This document shows, one piece after another, positions 43,525 to 53,138 of a stretch of DNA of 64,000 nt. The stretch's first letter is position 1. Every line of letters begins with the position of its first letter. The notes under the pieces are model-generated. The model did no database searches, was not told the DNA's origin, and saw only the letters and a list, made by a program, of their open reading frames with translations. Source of the stretch: an uncultured Peptostreptococcaceae bacterium (GTDB lineage Bacteria > Bacillota > Clostridia > Peptostreptococcales > Anaerovoracaceae); contig CAJOKT010000010.1 of the NCBI GenBank assembly GCA_905235115.1, positions 1 to 64,000 of the forward strand, read 5' to 3'. The translations under genes and the position numbers were made by a program.

Positions 43525-44816
43525 AACTGAATTACAAGCGGACTATACTCATAGGCTTCGCGTTCCTGGCAATCAGCGCTTTCTGGCAGATGTATGACAA
43601 CATCATTCCGCTGATACTCAAGTATTTCTTCGGAGTCAAGGACACCATGTCCGGCGTGATAATGTCCCTGGACAATATCTTCGCCCTGTTCATGCTGCCG
43701 ATCTTCGGCGCGCTGAGCGACAGAGTCTCCACCTCGAGGGGCAAGCGTACTCCCTTCATATTCGTGGGAACCATACTGGCAGTGGTCTTCATGATCTTCC
43801 TGCCCATCGCCGCGAACATGAGGAACATGGCGCTCTTCATCGTGATGCTGCTCCTTACGCTTCTCGCCATGAGCATCTACAGATCGCCTGCTGTATCCCT
43901 GATGCCTGACGTGACTCCCAGTCCTCTGAGATCAAAGGGAAACGCCATCATCAACCTGATGGGCGCGGTGGGAATAATCATCGTGCTGGGTCTGACCATG
44001 GTGCTCTCGGGAGAGAAGGAGAACAACACACCCAACTACCTTCCGCTTTTCCTCTGCGTTGCGGCCATCATGATAGCTGCACTTCTGGTGATCCTCTTCA
44101 AGGTGGATGAGAACAGATTCGTGGCTGAAAGGATCGCGACAGAGAAGGAGTTCGGCATCACAGATGAAGCGGAGGACGACGGATCCGGAAGCGACAGACT
44201 GGCGCCGGAAGTGAAGAGATCGCTGATCTTCCTGCTGCTCTCCGTGGCCTTCTGGTTCATGGCCTACAACGGCGTGACCACCGCTTTCTCAAAATATGCC
44301 ACTGAGATGTGGGGCATGGGCGGAGGCTCCTACGCCGGAGCCATGATGCTGGCTTCCATAGGCGCACTTGTAGCCTTCATCCCCGTGGGAATCATTTCGT
44401 CCAAGCTGGGACGCAAGAAGGTGATCCTCTTCGGAGTCATCCTTCTGGCTGTTTCCTGGTTTGCCGCATTCTTCTTCAAGAGCCCCAACGCAGGCATCTA
44501 CATTGTGTTCATACTGGTAGGCATCGCGTGGGCGTCCATCAACGTCAACTCCTATCCCATGGTAGTGGAGATGTGCAAAGGCTCCGACATCGGCAAATTC
44601 ACCGGATACTATTACACATTCTCCATGGCCGCTCAGGTCATCACCCCGATAATCTCGGGATTCTTCCTGGAGCACGTGGGATACTGGACGCTTTTCCCAT
44701 ATGCCACCATTTTCACCATAGTCGCTTTCATTACCATGCTTCAGGTGAAGCACGGAGATTCAAAGCCTGAGGCACCCAAGAAGGGCGTAGAGGCTTTCGA
44801 AGCCCTTGACATGTAA
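43521..44816 (+). CDS. MFS transporter, SLC45/sucrose-transporter-like
   Basis: A 431-aa permease with about 12 helices. It shows the MFS loop motif GALSDRVSTSRGKRTPFIF after helix 2, an RSPAVSLMPDVTPSPLRSKGNAIINLMGA segment like that of the sucrose-transporter-related MFS group, and a charged central loop (about 195-235). The substrate is likely a sugar, inferred only from the subfamily resemblance. Start overlaps the HAD phosphatase through ATGA, suggesting that uptake and dephosphorylation are paired. Confidence 0.82.
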   Translation: MKLNYKRTILIGFAFLAISAFWQMYDNIIPLILKYFFGVKDTMSGVIMSLDNIFALFMLPIFGALSDRVSTSRGKRTPFIFVGTILAVVFMIFLPIAANMRNMALFIVMLLLTLLAMSIYRSPAVSLMPDVTPSPLRSKGNAIINLMGAVGIIIVLGLTMVLSGEKENNTPNYLPLFLCVAAIMIAALLVILFKVDENRFVAERIATEKEFGITDEAEDDGSGSDRLAPEVKRSLIFLLLSVAFWFMAYNGVTTAFSKYATEMWGMGGGSYAGAMMLASIGALVAFIPVGIISSKLGRKKVILFGVILLAVSWFAAFFFKSPNAGIYIVFILVGIAWASINVNSYPMVVEMCKGSDIGKFTGYYYTFSMAAQVITPIISGFFLEHVGYWTLFPYATIFTIVAFITMLQVKHGDSKPEAPKKGVEAFEALDM

Positions 44817-44830
44817 AGGAAACGCAAAAA

Positions 44831-45685
44831 ATGGAAAAAGCTGAGATAATAGAAGAACTCAGAAAGTATCGTTACGCTCACAGGGGGCTTTTCACAAAGC
44901 CCACCTGTCCTGAGAATTCGCTCATGGCTTTCGGGAAGGCCGCTGAACTTGGGTTTGGCATTGAGTTTGATGTTCATCTCACCTGCGATGAAAAACTTGC
45001 TGTCATCCACGATTCCGGCCTGAAGAGGGTGACCACAGTCAGGGCTGATCACAAGCCGGTGACACCGGCCACCGCCTCCATACCCACCGAGACAGATGTG
45101 GGATGTTCGGGAATCATCGAATACATGACTCTGGCGGAGGCAAAGGCATTTAACCTTGAAGAGTCCCGGGAGCACATCCCGGAGTTCAGAGAGGTGCTCG
45201 ACCTGATCGGCGGAAGAGTTCCGATGATCATTGAGCTCAAGCCCAGAGACGGAAACCATGAGGAGCTGACGGATGCTGTGGTCAGGGCTCTTCATGGCTA
45301 CGAGGGGCTTTACTGCATAGAGAGCTTCAATTCCTTCGCGGTGCTCTGTCTTAAGAACAAATATCCCCACATCGTCAGGGGACAGCTGGCTTCAGACCTG
45401 AAGCGGGATGCCTCCCTCATGATGCCCAACGACCCAAGAGAGCACTTCAAGACCAACACCGGCACTTCTCTCATGGTGAGGGACATGATGATGAACCCTC
45501 TGACGAAGCCGGATTTCGCCGCCTACAACATTCTGGACAGGCAGAACAAGGTGTTCAGAAGATACGGCGGCATGAAGGTCATATGGACAGTGAAGGATCC
45601 GCTGGACCTGGAGATCTGTGAGAAGTCCGGGGCAACCTGCATTTTTGAAGGATTCGTTCCGGATGGGGCGTTCAGGGCGGATTAA
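44831..45685 (+). CDS. Glycerophosphodiester phosphodiesterase family protein
   Basis: A 284-aa GDPD (GlpQ/UgpQ) domain protein. The N-terminal RYAHRGLFTKPTCPENSLMAFGKAAELGFGIEFDVHLTCDEKLAVIHD carries the catalytic HR, PENS, EFD and H residues. MIIELKPRDGN gives a later metal ligand. No signal peptide, so it acts in the cytoplasm, releasing glycerol 3-phosphate from glycerophosphodiesters. It starts 14 bp after the MFS gene and is followed immediately by EamA. Confidence 0.92.
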   Translation: MEKAEIIEELRKYRYAHRGLFTKPTCPENSLMAFGKAAELGFGIEFDVHLTCDEKLAVIHDSGLKRVTTVRADHKPVTPATASIPTETDVGCSGIIEYMTLAEAKAFNLEESREHIPEFREVLDLIGGRVPMIIELKPRDGNHEELTDAVVRALHGYEGLYCIESFNSFAVLCLKNKYPHIVRGQLASDLKRDASLMMPNDPREHFKTNTGTSLMVRDMMMNPLTKPDFAAYNILDRQNKVFRRYGGMKVIWTVKDPLDLEICEKSGATCIFEGFVPDGAFRAD

Positions 45686-46576
45686 ATGGGAAGACTTAAG
45701 TTATTCATCCTGCTGATACCCATGTCGCTGACCTGGGGACTGTCGTTTCTGGCCACATCGATGACGGTCAAAGCGGTGGATCCGGTGCCGCTTCTCGCCA
45801 TGAGGTGGGGGACGGCAGGGCTCTTGTGCCTTTTGCTGATCATATTCGGCGTCATCAGGATAGATATTAGAAAGCCTGCATTCAAATGGATGGTCTTTAC
45901 GGGGATACTGGAACCCTGCGCGTATTTTTTGTTCGAGACCAACGGTGTGGCCCTTTCGACCACTTCTGTTTCGGCCATCATGATCGCGCTTATCCCATGT
46001 ATGACCATGATCATCGGGGCAGTGTTCTTTCACAAAAAAATAGGCAGAAAAGTGGCGTTGGGCATCGCTCTGGCTCTTGCGGGCGTGGTGCTCAGCACAG
46101 CTCTCGGCCAGGGAAACGGAGGAGGCGGCAGCCCTGAGGGCATAGTATTCCTGTTCCTGGCCATAGTCATAGGCGGCCTCTACGGTCATACGTCTCAGAA
46201 GGTGACCGCGAGTTACACGCCCATGGAGCTCACATGCTGGATGGCCATTACGGGAGCAGTATTCTTCAACGCACTGAACTTCGCAATGGGCTACGGGTTC
46301 AGCGGCTACAGAACGGCGCTTTCGGACATGCACGTCCTGGGAGGCGTGCTGTTCCTGGGAGTGGGTTGTTCCTTCGTGTGCTACGTGATACTTAACTACA
46401 TCCTCTCCAAGATGGATGCTGCGGGGGCCAACAACATATCAGCCAGCGCGACGACCATGGTGGGCGTGATATCCGGCATAGTCATCGCGGGGGACCCCTG
46501 GGGGTGGTATACCATAGCGGGACTTATCCTCACGGTGGCCGGAGTTTGGATCACCTCAAAGGAGGCGGAAGGATGA
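45686..46576 (+). CDS. EamA/DMT-family transporter
   Basis: A 296-aa membrane protein with ten predicted helices in two EamA repeats (about 10-145 and 155-292). The first includes SLTWGLSFLATSMTVKAVDPVPLLAMRW; the second includes GGLYGHTSQKVTASYTPMELTCWM. It would export an amino acid or metabolite, identity unknown. Its ATG follows the GDPD stop with no gap and its stop overlaps the next start (ATGA), so translation is coupled throughout. Confidence 0.9.
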   Translation: MGRLKLFILLIPMSLTWGLSFLATSMTVKAVDPVPLLAMRWGTAGLLCLLLIIFGVIRIDIRKPAFKWMVFTGILEPCAYFLFETNGVALSTTSVSAIMIALIPCMTMIIGAVFFHKKIGRKVALGIALALAGVVLSTALGQGNGGGGSPEGIVFLFLAIVIGGLYGHTSQKVTASYTPMELTCWMAITGAVFFNALNFAMGYGFSGYRTALSDMHVLGGVLFLGVGCSFVCYVILNYILSKMDAAGANNISASATTMVGVISGIVIAGDPWGWYTIAGLILTVAGVWITSKEAEG

Positions 46577-47488
46577 TAATCCAGACGGGACAGCGCACTG
46601 ACATCCCCGCATTCTACTCTGAATGGCTGGTGAACAGGCTTAAGGAGGGCTTCGACATGGTGAGGAATCCCTTCGATCCCGGTTCGGTGACCAAATATTC
46701 CCTGGACCCATCGGTGGTGGACGTCATGGGCTTCTGCACCAAGGACCCGTCGCCCTTGCTCCAGAAAATGGATGCTCTCAGGAGCTACAAGACATACTGG
46801 CACGTGACCATCACTCCCTACGGAAGGGATATCGAGCCCAACGTTCCCGGAAAGGACGAAGTGATAAGGTCATTCAGGACCCTGTCGGACATGGTGGGAC
46901 CGGAAAGGATCGCCTGGAGGTACGACCCGATCCTTCTGAACGATACATACGACGCCGGGACTCACATCAGGGAGTTCACCCGGATGGCGGAGGCGCTGGA
47001 AGGCTATACCAGGGTCTGCATTATAAGTTTCCTGGACATGTACGACAAAGTCAGGGAGAATTTCCCGGAGGCAAGGACGGTCCCGAGGGAAGTCAGGATC
47101 GAACTGGGGAAGGCCATGACAGAGACAGCAGGGGAGAAAGGCATGATCCTTAGACCCTGCGCGGAGGGAAATGAACTTGCCCCATACGGGGCGGACTGCC
47201 GGGGATGTATGACAAAAGAGATCTGGCAGCAGGCAGCCGGCACGAAACTGAGGTTCCCTGCAAGGAAGAACATGCGGGAAGGCTGTCATTGTTTCCTTTC
47301 GGGAGATATCGGGCAGTACGATACCTGCGGACATATGTGCAGGTACTGCTATGCTAACGCCAGCCGGGAGAGGGTACTTAGAAACATATCCGGATTCACC
47401 GCTCCTTGTGGGACACGTCAGGCCAAAAGACAGGATCCATGAGGCGCCCGCGGTGAGCTGGGCTGACAGGCAGCTCAGCATGTTCTGA
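46573..47488 (+). CDS. DUF1848-type Cys-rich protein (frame broken near 47385)
   Basis: Resembles the DUF1848 family of unknown function. It has an N-terminal IIQTGQRTDIPAFYSEWLVNRLKEG segment, SLDPSVVDVMGFCTKDPSPLL, WHVTITPYG, and a C-terminal cysteine cluster CGHMCRYCYAN (CxxxCxxC) that could hold a Fe-S cluster. After RVLRN the frame changes; dropping one A near 47384-47386 restores the expected ending, NYPDSPLLVGH to WADRQLSMF with TGA at 47486-47488, giving 304 aa. Starts by ATGA overlap with EamA. The reaction is unknown; a radical-SAM-like role is only inference. Confidence 0.8.
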
Positions 47489-47558
47489 ATACAAAACAGT
47501 CAGTCAGTACCGTCCGGGATCAAGGGCGGTCATGGATTATTAATTAAAAGGAGGAAGC

Positions 47559-48779
47559 ATGGGAAGAGGAATCTACAACTATTCTGAGATCGGCAAGCTG
47601 AACAAAGCCCTTCTCCACAGACCCGGGGCTGAGCTTGAGGCGCTCACGCCGGATACCCTTAAAAAGATGCTGTTCGAGGACATACCGTTTCTAAAGGTAT
47701 CCAAGAGGGAACACGATGATTTTGCGAAACTTTTGAAGGACAACGGGGTACAGGTGATGTACTACGCGGACGAGGCTGCCAAGGCCTTGAGCGATCCCGG
47801 GGTCCGCAGGGAGTTCTTTAACGATCTCTTTGATCTTTCCAAGATCACATCACAGGGAATGAGAGAGGCTCTTGAAGAGTATCTCATGGCCATGGAGCCC
47901 AAGGACATGGTGGAAAAGGTGATCTCCGGCATCAAAAGAGCCGAGATAAGCACGGGCAAGGTCACGTCTCTCATGGATCTCATCGAGGGAGAGGACAATT
48001 ACATTTCCGAGCCCATGCCGAACCTTTACATGACCAGGGACCCCGGTGCCTGCGTAGGCGAGGGGATCAACATCCATCATATGCACTTTGAGGCCAGGCA
48101 CCGTGAGGCGCTGATACTCAAGTACATCTATAAGTACAGTCCGGACTTCGCAAAAGACGGAGACCAGATCTGGTATGACCTGTCCGACAGCTTCTCCATC
48201 GAGGGAGGCGACGTGATGGTGCTCTCCAGGGACGTGGTAGCCGTAGGCATATCCATGAGGACCACCATACTGGGTGCGGAGAACTTCGCCAGAAATCTTT
48301 TGCTCAGATCCGGCTTCAAGAAGGTCCTTGCCATAGACCTGCCAAAGTACGGAGTTTTCAGCCACCTGGATACGGTGTTCACAATGGTGGACTATGACAA
48401 GTTCACCATAGATCCGATGATAGAGGGACCGCTGCCTGCCTATGAGATGACCCTTTCCGGAAAGGGCGAGCTCCAGTTCAGAGACATGAAGGACAGCCTG
48501 AACAAAATACTGGCAAAGGAACTGAAACTTCCCGCGGTGGACATGATAAGATGCGGCGGGTCCGACGTCCTGGTGTCACAGAGAGAGCAGTGGAACGACG
48601 CGTCCAACACTCTGGCCATTGCGCCGGGAGTGGTGGTCACCATCGACAGGAACTATGTGACCAACGAGCTTCTCGCCAGGCACGGGCTTGACGTGAAGAC
48701 CATCTCGCTTTCGGAACTTTCCAGAGGAAGAGGCGGTCCGAGGTGCATGGTATGCCCCGTTGACAGGGATGATATCTGA
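47559..48779 (+). CDS. arcA: Arginine deiminase
   Basis: Converts arginine to citrulline and ammonia, the first step of the ATP-yielding arginine deiminase route. It is 406 aa, with the TRDPGACVGEG segment near 154-164, IHHMHFEAR, SIEGGDVMVLS near 210-220, VFSHLDTVFTMVD near 265-277 and the catalytic Cys396 in RGGPRCMVCP. A strong AAGGAGG site precedes ATG 47559. No arcB, arcC or arcD lies within the window. It ends in TGATG, opening a 23-codon frame. Confidence 0.97.
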   Translation: MGRGIYNYSEIGKLNKALLHRPGAELEALTPDTLKKMLFEDIPFLKVSKREHDDFAKLLKDNGVQVMYYADEAAKALSDPGVRREFFNDLFDLSKITSQGMREALEEYLMAMEPKDMVEKVISGIKRAEISTGKVTSLMDLIEGEDNYISEPMPNLYMTRDPGACVGEGINIHHMHFEARHREALILKYIYKYSPDFAKDGDQIWYDLSDSFSIEGGDVMVLSRDVVAVGISMRTTILGAENFARNLLLRSGFKKVLAIDLPKYGVFSHLDTVFTMVDYDKFTIDPMIEGPLPAYEMTLSGKGELQFRDMKDSLNKILAKELKLPAVDMIRCGGSDVLVSQREQWNDASNTLAIAPGVVVTIDRNYVTNELLARHGLDVKTISLSELSRGRGGPRCMVCPVDRDDI

Positions 48780-48850
48780 TGAGTAATCAAAAGGAAGCAT
48801 ATGCCCCGACAGGCGGCACAGATCCTGCCCCAGGTAAGATCATTCCATAA
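48779..48850 (+). CDS. Tiny ORF coupled to arcA
   Basis: A 23-aa frame (MSNQKEAYAPTG and onward to GKIIP) whose ATG overlaps the arcA stop as TGATG. A terminator follows within 12 bp. It has no recognised family. Either a small protein made by reinitiation, or chance; the overlap geometry is the only argument for it. Confidence 0.25.
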   Translation: MSNQKEAYAPTGGTDPAPGKIIP

Positions 48851-48861
48851 TAGATGACGAT

Positions 48862-48899
48862 CCTCCTGAGGAACCCGGAAGGAACCTCAGGGGGTTTTG
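48862..48899 (+). terminator. arcA terminator
   Basis: CCTCCTGAGG (48862-48871) and CCTCAGGGGG (48885-48894) with one G-U pair, then TTTTGTTTTG. Confidence 0.9.
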
Positions 48900-48920
48900 T
48901 TTTGCCAAAAAACGGTAAAA

Positions 48921-48989
48921 AGTGGCTGATATACCCAAAAAAGTGGGGGAAAAGGCTTGCAAAGTGGTGCCGAGTGGTGTATAGTGGTG
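48921..48989 (+). promoter_or_regulatory. mraZ promoter with five AGTGG boxes
   Basis: AGTGG boxes begin at 48921, 48942, 48963, 48973 and 48983, so spacings are 21, 21, 10 and 10 bp, all on one helix face. The last three extend to AGTGGTG. The promoter is TTGCAA (48957-48962), 17 bp, TATAGT (48980-48985), and boxes 3-5 lie on it. MraZ is known to bind direct GTGG-type repeats upstream of its own gene; this layout predicts autorepression of the whole cluster. Confidence 0.85.
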
Positions 48990-49094
48990 TCAAGATGTTC
49001 TCTGGAATAGGGTCTTTACGCCCCAAAATCCGGAAAACGTCTCCTAATCAACCACATCTGTTAGCTTAGAGGCAGCCGAGCCGGGAGAACAGAA

Positions 49095-49526
49095 ATGTTC
49101 ATGGGAACGATCTACAATTCCATAGATGATAAGAACAGGATGATCGTTCCGTCCAGGTTCAGAAATGAGCTGGGCAGAAGCTGCGTCCTCACCAGAGGCC
49201 TTGACAGATGCCTCTACATCTACACGATGGAGGACTGGCAGAAACAGATGGAAAAGATCGATAGGCTTCCGGAATCGGATCCTAAAGTCAGAGCGTTCAT
49301 AAGGCACTATTTAGGCAATGCAGCCGAGTGCGAATTCGACAAACAAGGCAGAATAGTCATCCCCCAAGAATTAAAGTCGTATGCCGGAGTCGGAAAAGAA
49401 CTTGTGACCATAGGAGCCAGAAGTAAGATCGAAGTCTGGGCCAGAGAAGTCTGGGAGGATCCTTCGAATGACAGTAAGATGGAGACCGCGGACTTCGGAG
49501 AAGCACTCAGGGAGTATGGCTTCTGA
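49095..49526 (+). CDS. mraZ: Transcriptional regulator MraZ
   Basis: A DNA-binding regulator of the division and cell-wall cluster, 143 aa. It has two AbrB-like SpoVT/MraZ repeats: [23 protein letters not shown] (about 4-26) and [22 protein letters not shown] (about 77-98), each with the DxxGR-type core. It lies 100 bp after the repeat operator and 11 bp before rsmH. Confidence 0.97.
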   Translation: MFMGTIYNSIDDKNRMIVPSRFRNELGRSCVLTRGLDRCLYIYTMEDWQKQMEKIDRLPESDPKVRAFIRHYLGNAAECEFDKQGRIVIPQELKSYAGVGKELVTIGARSKIEVWAREVWEDPSNDSKMETADFGEALREYGF

Positions 49527-49537
49527 GGAGGTATCCA

Positions 49538-50485
49538 ATGGAGTTCAGACACGCCTCAGTACTTTTCAATGAAGTAATGGACGGACTTGATCCAAAGCCG
49601 GACGGGATTTATTTAGACGGCACATTGGGCGGCGGAGGCCACTCCAATGGAATCTGCAGCAAATTGGGAGAGAACGGACTCTTGATCGGGATAGACCGCG
49701 ATAATGATGCACTGAAAGCGGCCCGCGAGAGGCTCTCCCAATGGCAGTGCCGAAAGGAATATGTTCACGCCAAATTTTCGGAAGTAAAAAGCGTTCTTGC
49801 AGGGCTTGGCATAGACAGCATAGACGGAGCCCTGCTGGACCTGGGAGTAAGCTCTTTTCAGCTTGACAACCCTGACAGAGGTTTCAGCTATATGAGGGAT
49901 GCTCCCCTGGACATGAGAATGGACCAGACAGCTAAGTTCACTGCCTACGACGTGGTGAATGACTATACAAAGGAGCAGCTCACCGACGTGATCCGGACCT
50001 ACGGAGAGGAGAGGTGGGCGTCAAGGATCTCCGAATTCATTGTGAAAGAAAGGCGGCGCAAGCCCCTTGAAACGACCACAGAACTTGTGGACGTCATTAA
50101 AGCCGCGATCCCCGCGTCGGCGAGACGCGAAGGACCGCATCCGGCCAAGAGAACGTTCCAGGCCATAAGGATCGAGGTGAACGATGAGCTTACGGAGCTC
50201 AGAAACGCCGTGGACGATTACCTGGACGTCCTGAAGCCGGGAGGAAGGCTGGCGATCATAACCTTCCACAGCCTGGAAGACAGGATCGTCAAGGAAGCCT
50301 TCAGGACCCGATATGATCCCTGCATCTGTCCGCCCGGACTTCCGGTATGCGTTTGCGGCAGAGTAGGAGATATCGAGAGACCGGGCAAGCCCATAGTGCC
50401 CGGAGAGGAAGAGTTGGAAGAGAATCCCAGATCCAGAAGCGCCAAGCTTCGCATAGCGGTCAGGAAACAGATCCCGGGTGTATGA
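49538..50485 (+). CDS. rsmH: 16S rRNA (cytosine1402-N4)-methyltransferase RsmH
   Basis: Methylates N4 of C1402 in the ribosomal P site. It is 315 aa, with the N-terminal [18 protein letters not shown]-binding [12 protein letters not shown] near 25-36, [12 protein letters not shown] near 100-111, and C-terminal [19 protein letters not shown] near 235-253. GAGGAGG precedes ATG 49538. Standard second gene of the dcw cluster. Confidence 0.98.
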   Translation: MEFRHASVLFNEVMDGLDPKPDGIYLDGTLGGGGHSNGICSKLGENGLLIGIDRDNDALKAARERLSQWQCRKEYVHAKFSEVKSVLAGLGIDSIDGALLDLGVSSFQLDNPDRGFSYMRDAPLDMRMDQTAKFTAYDVVNDYTKEQLTDVIRTYGEERWASRISEFIVKERRRKPLETTTELVDVIKAAIPASARREGPHPAKRTFQAIRIEVNDELTELRNAVDDYLDVLKPGGRLAIITFHSLEDRIVKEAFRTRYDPCICPPGLPVCVCGRVGDIERPGKPIVPGEEELEENPRSRSAKLRIAVRKQIPGV

Positions 50486-50518
50486 GGCACCGGGAGATCA
50501 GAAGATATTGGAGATAAA

Positions 50519-51070
50519 ATGGCACCCAGTTCGTATGCCCAGGAATACCTGGACAGCCTTGCAAAAAAGGGAAAGACCCTGACAAATATGTCTGCGGTCT
50601 CCGGTTCACAGGCTCTTGCTCTGGAGGAACCGGAGCCTGCTGAAGTTCCTGCGGTCGTCCCTTCCAGGTCAGCTGTAAGGAAGCAGGAGAGACAGCTCAG
50701 GAGAAGACTTGAGGCAGTGCCTCAGGCTGGGCAGCGGTTCATGACCGCGCCTGTCATGGCACGCTCTGCTTTTCTGGTGTTCTTCATCAGCACGCTTCTG
50801 ATACTGTCCGTATGGATGGGGGCTCAGGCCACTGCCATTCAATACAGGATCAATACCATCACAAAGCAGAATATCCAGCTTGAGGATGATATCGCCAATC
50901 TTGAGATCCAGATCGAAGGGGCGGTAAGTTTCGAGACCATCGAAAAATACGCCATCGACGATCTGAAGATGGCATATCCGAAGGAAAGTCAGTGCGTCTA
51001 CATCGAGGATGGGATGGAGGTAACTCCCGGACTCGCCGGCACGATAAGGAGCAAAGTTTACGGTAATTAA
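50519..51070 (+). CDS. ftsL: FtsL-like division protein
   Basis: A 183-aa bitopic protein: a Pro/Glu-rich cytoplasmic region (about 1-78), one membrane helix (about 80-104) and an extracytoplasmic coiled coil (RINTITKQNIQLEDDIANLEIQIEG, about 108-132). Size, topology and its place between rsmH and a penicillin-binding protein fit FtsL, which with FtsB/DivIC activates septal FtsW-PBP. Sequence conservation in this family is low, so topology and position carry the call. Confidence 0.85.
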   Translation: MAPSSYAQEYLDSLAKKGKTLTNMSAVSGSQALALEEPEPAEVPAVVPSRSAVRKQERQLRRRLEAVPQAGQRFMTAPVMARSAFLVFFISTLLILSVWMGAQATAIQYRINTITKQNIQLEDDIANLEIQIEGAVSFETIEKYAIDDLKMAYPKESQCVYIEDGMEVTPGLAGTIRSKVYGN

Positions 51071-51132
51071 CAGGGGTAGTTTATATATGAGCAGCCGGAC
51101 GAAAGTTCGGCTCATTTTACTAAAAGGCGAAA

Positions 51133-53133
51133 ATGAAAGATATACGTCCGGGAAAAATGAATAAGTCAAGGATAGTCATGGGATTTGCGATAATCGCCAT
51201 TCTTTTCCTCGCTCTGACGCTGAGGCTGTCAAAGGTCATGATCATCGATGCGGACGAACTTTCGAGAATGGCTGTGTCTCAGCAGACCAGGGATACCACC
51301 ATCGCAGCCAAAAGAGGCGTGATCTACGACAGAAACGGCAAGGAACTGGCCACCTCCAAGATCTGCTTTACGCTGTACGGCTTTCCTCAGACATTCAGGG
51401 GTGAAGACGAGGATGAAAAGGTCGACCGCAACATAGAAGATCTCATGGATGCCATCGAACTTACCGGAGAAGAGGAGAGGACCGCCTTCTACGACAAGAT
51501 GAAGAACGGCACATCCATCGTGACTCTTGCCAAGTATCTCACAAAAGAGCAGGCCCAGGCCATAAGGGCTCTTAAACTGAAAGGACTGGATATCGCGGAG
51601 TCTACCATGAGATATTATCCTCTGGGGAACTTCGCGTCACAGGTCCTGGGCTCAGTCAACGATGACGGTGAGGGCCGGACAGGGCTGGAACTTGAGTATG
51701 ACGATCTTCTTTCAGGCGTCAACGGCCGCTGGGTCACAAACACGGACGTTTCCGGAAACGAACTGGTCGAAGGCACGGATAAACTCTATGAGGCCATGGA
51801 CGGTCTGAATGTGGTGACGACTATTGACGAAGCCATTCAGTACTACTGCCAGAAGGAAGCGGAAGCAGCCTACAACAAATGGAAAGCCAAGAAGGTGGAA
51901 GTGCTGGCCATGGACCCCAAGACGGGAGAGATCCTGGCTTCCGTTGTATGGCCGGGGTTCGACCCCAACGACCCGTTCACTCCCCAGGACATGAACGAGG
52001 ATCAGGCCAAGGCCTACGCTGAGATGACCGAGGACGAGAAGCTGGCATATCTTTACCAGACCTGGAGGAATCCAGTCATATCTGATACCTACGAACCAGG
52101 CTCCACATTCAAGCTCATAACCGCGTCCGCAGGACTGGATTCAGGCGTCATAGGCATGAACGACACATTCTACTGTGACGGAGACTTCGACGTTGCGGAC
52201 TATACTCTGAACTGCTGGTACCTGGCAGGTCACGGAACGCAGAATATCACTCAGGCCATAGGCAATTCCTGCAACCCGGCCCTTGCTGAGGTAGGAAGAC
52301 GCATGGGAGCCCAGAGATTCAAGAATTATATCCAGTGCTTCGGATTCGGTTCAGGCACCGGAGTTGACTATCCGGGAGAAGCTACGGGTCTCATTCAGTC
52401 CACCATAGGTCCTGTGGAGCTGGCGAACATGAGCTTCGGACAGGGCATCGCCATCACACCCGTGCAGCTGGTGTCCGCCATCAGCGCCATCGGAAACGGC
52501 GGCAATCTTCTTTTGCCCCACTATGTGAAGGCCCTGGTAAACGATGACGGCGAGGTGGTGCAGGAGTTCGGCACGACCGTTGTGAGACAGGTGATCTCCA
52601 AGGAGACGTCAGATCTCATGAAAGGGATCATGGAGTACGAGGTGGCGGAGTCCGGCGGAAATACCGCCAGGATCCCCGGATACCGCATCGGAGGCAAGAC
52701 CGGTACGGCTGAAAAAGCCGAGAACGGCGCCTATTCCAAGACAGACTACTACAGTTCATTCATCTGCATGGCCCCCATAGACGACCCGCAGATCACACTT
52801 CTGGTGGTGGTGGATTCTCCCAGGGGACAGATCTACGGATCGGTGGTAGCGGCTCCTGCAGCAAAAAATATACTTACGAACGTTTTGAGATACATGGGAA
52901 TAAGCCCCTCTGAGGAAACGGAAGCGAGCTCGCAGACCGCCGCGCAGGTGACTGTGCCTGATCTGTCGGGCAAGACCTACGCAAACGCTGCCGCAGTCCT
53001 GACGGATCTGGGACTCACCATAACCAGGCCCTCGAGTGCGGAAGGAAACGATGACTGGATCATCGTGGACCAGTATCCAAAGGCAGGCACCAGCGTTGCC
53101 AAGGGCACCATGGTATACGTATACAAGGAGTGA
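51133..53133 (+). CDS. Class B penicillin-binding protein with one PASTA domain
   Basis: A septal transpeptidase of the FtsI/SpoVD type, 666 aa. It has an N-terminal anchor (about 13-33), the dimerisation domain (about 55-190) and a transpeptidase domain with SxxK in PGSTFK near 322, SCN near 378 and KTGTAEK near 521. One PASTA repeat occupies about 605-665. In spore formers this slot often holds spoVD beside pbpB; with one copy only, a vegetative division role is more likely. Start ATG 51133; ATG 51157 is possible. Confidence 0.93.
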   Translation: MKDIRPGKMNKSRIVMGFAIIAILFLALTLRLSKVMIIDADELSRMAVSQQTRDTTIAAKRGVIYDRNGKELATSKICFTLYGFPQTFRGEDEDEKVDRNIEDLMDAIELTGEEERTAFYDKMKNGTSIVTLAKYLTKEQAQAIRALKLKGLDIAESTMRYYPLGNFASQVLGSVNDDGEGRTGLELEYDDLLSGVNGRWVTNTDVSGNELVEGTDKLYEAMDGLNVVTTIDEAIQYYCQKEAEAAYNKWKAKKVEVLAMDPKTGEILASVVWPGFDPNDPFTPQDMNEDQAKAYAEMTEDEKLAYLYQTWRNPVISDTYEPGSTFKLITASAGLDSGVIGMNDTFYCDGDFDVADYTLNCWYLAGHGTQNITQAIGNSCNPALAEVGRRMGAQRFKNYIQCFGFGSGTGVDYPGEATGLIQSTIGPVELANMSFGQGIAITPVQLVSAISAIGNGGNLLLPHYVKALVNDDGEVVQEFGTTVVRQVISKETSDLMKGIMEYEVAESGGNTARIPGYRIGGKTGTAEKAENGAYSKTDYYSSFICMAPIDDPQITLLVVVDSPRGQIYGSVVAAPAAKNILTNVLRYMGISPSEETEASSQTAAQVTVPDLSGKTYANAAAVLTDLGLTITRPSSAEGNDDWIIVDQYPKAGTSVAKGTMVYVYKE

Positions 53134-53138
53134 CAGCC

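Noticed and set aside
45701-46333. Minus-strand 210-codon frame opposite EamA
   Set aside because: Arg/His-rich composition typical of the antisense of membrane-protein genes.
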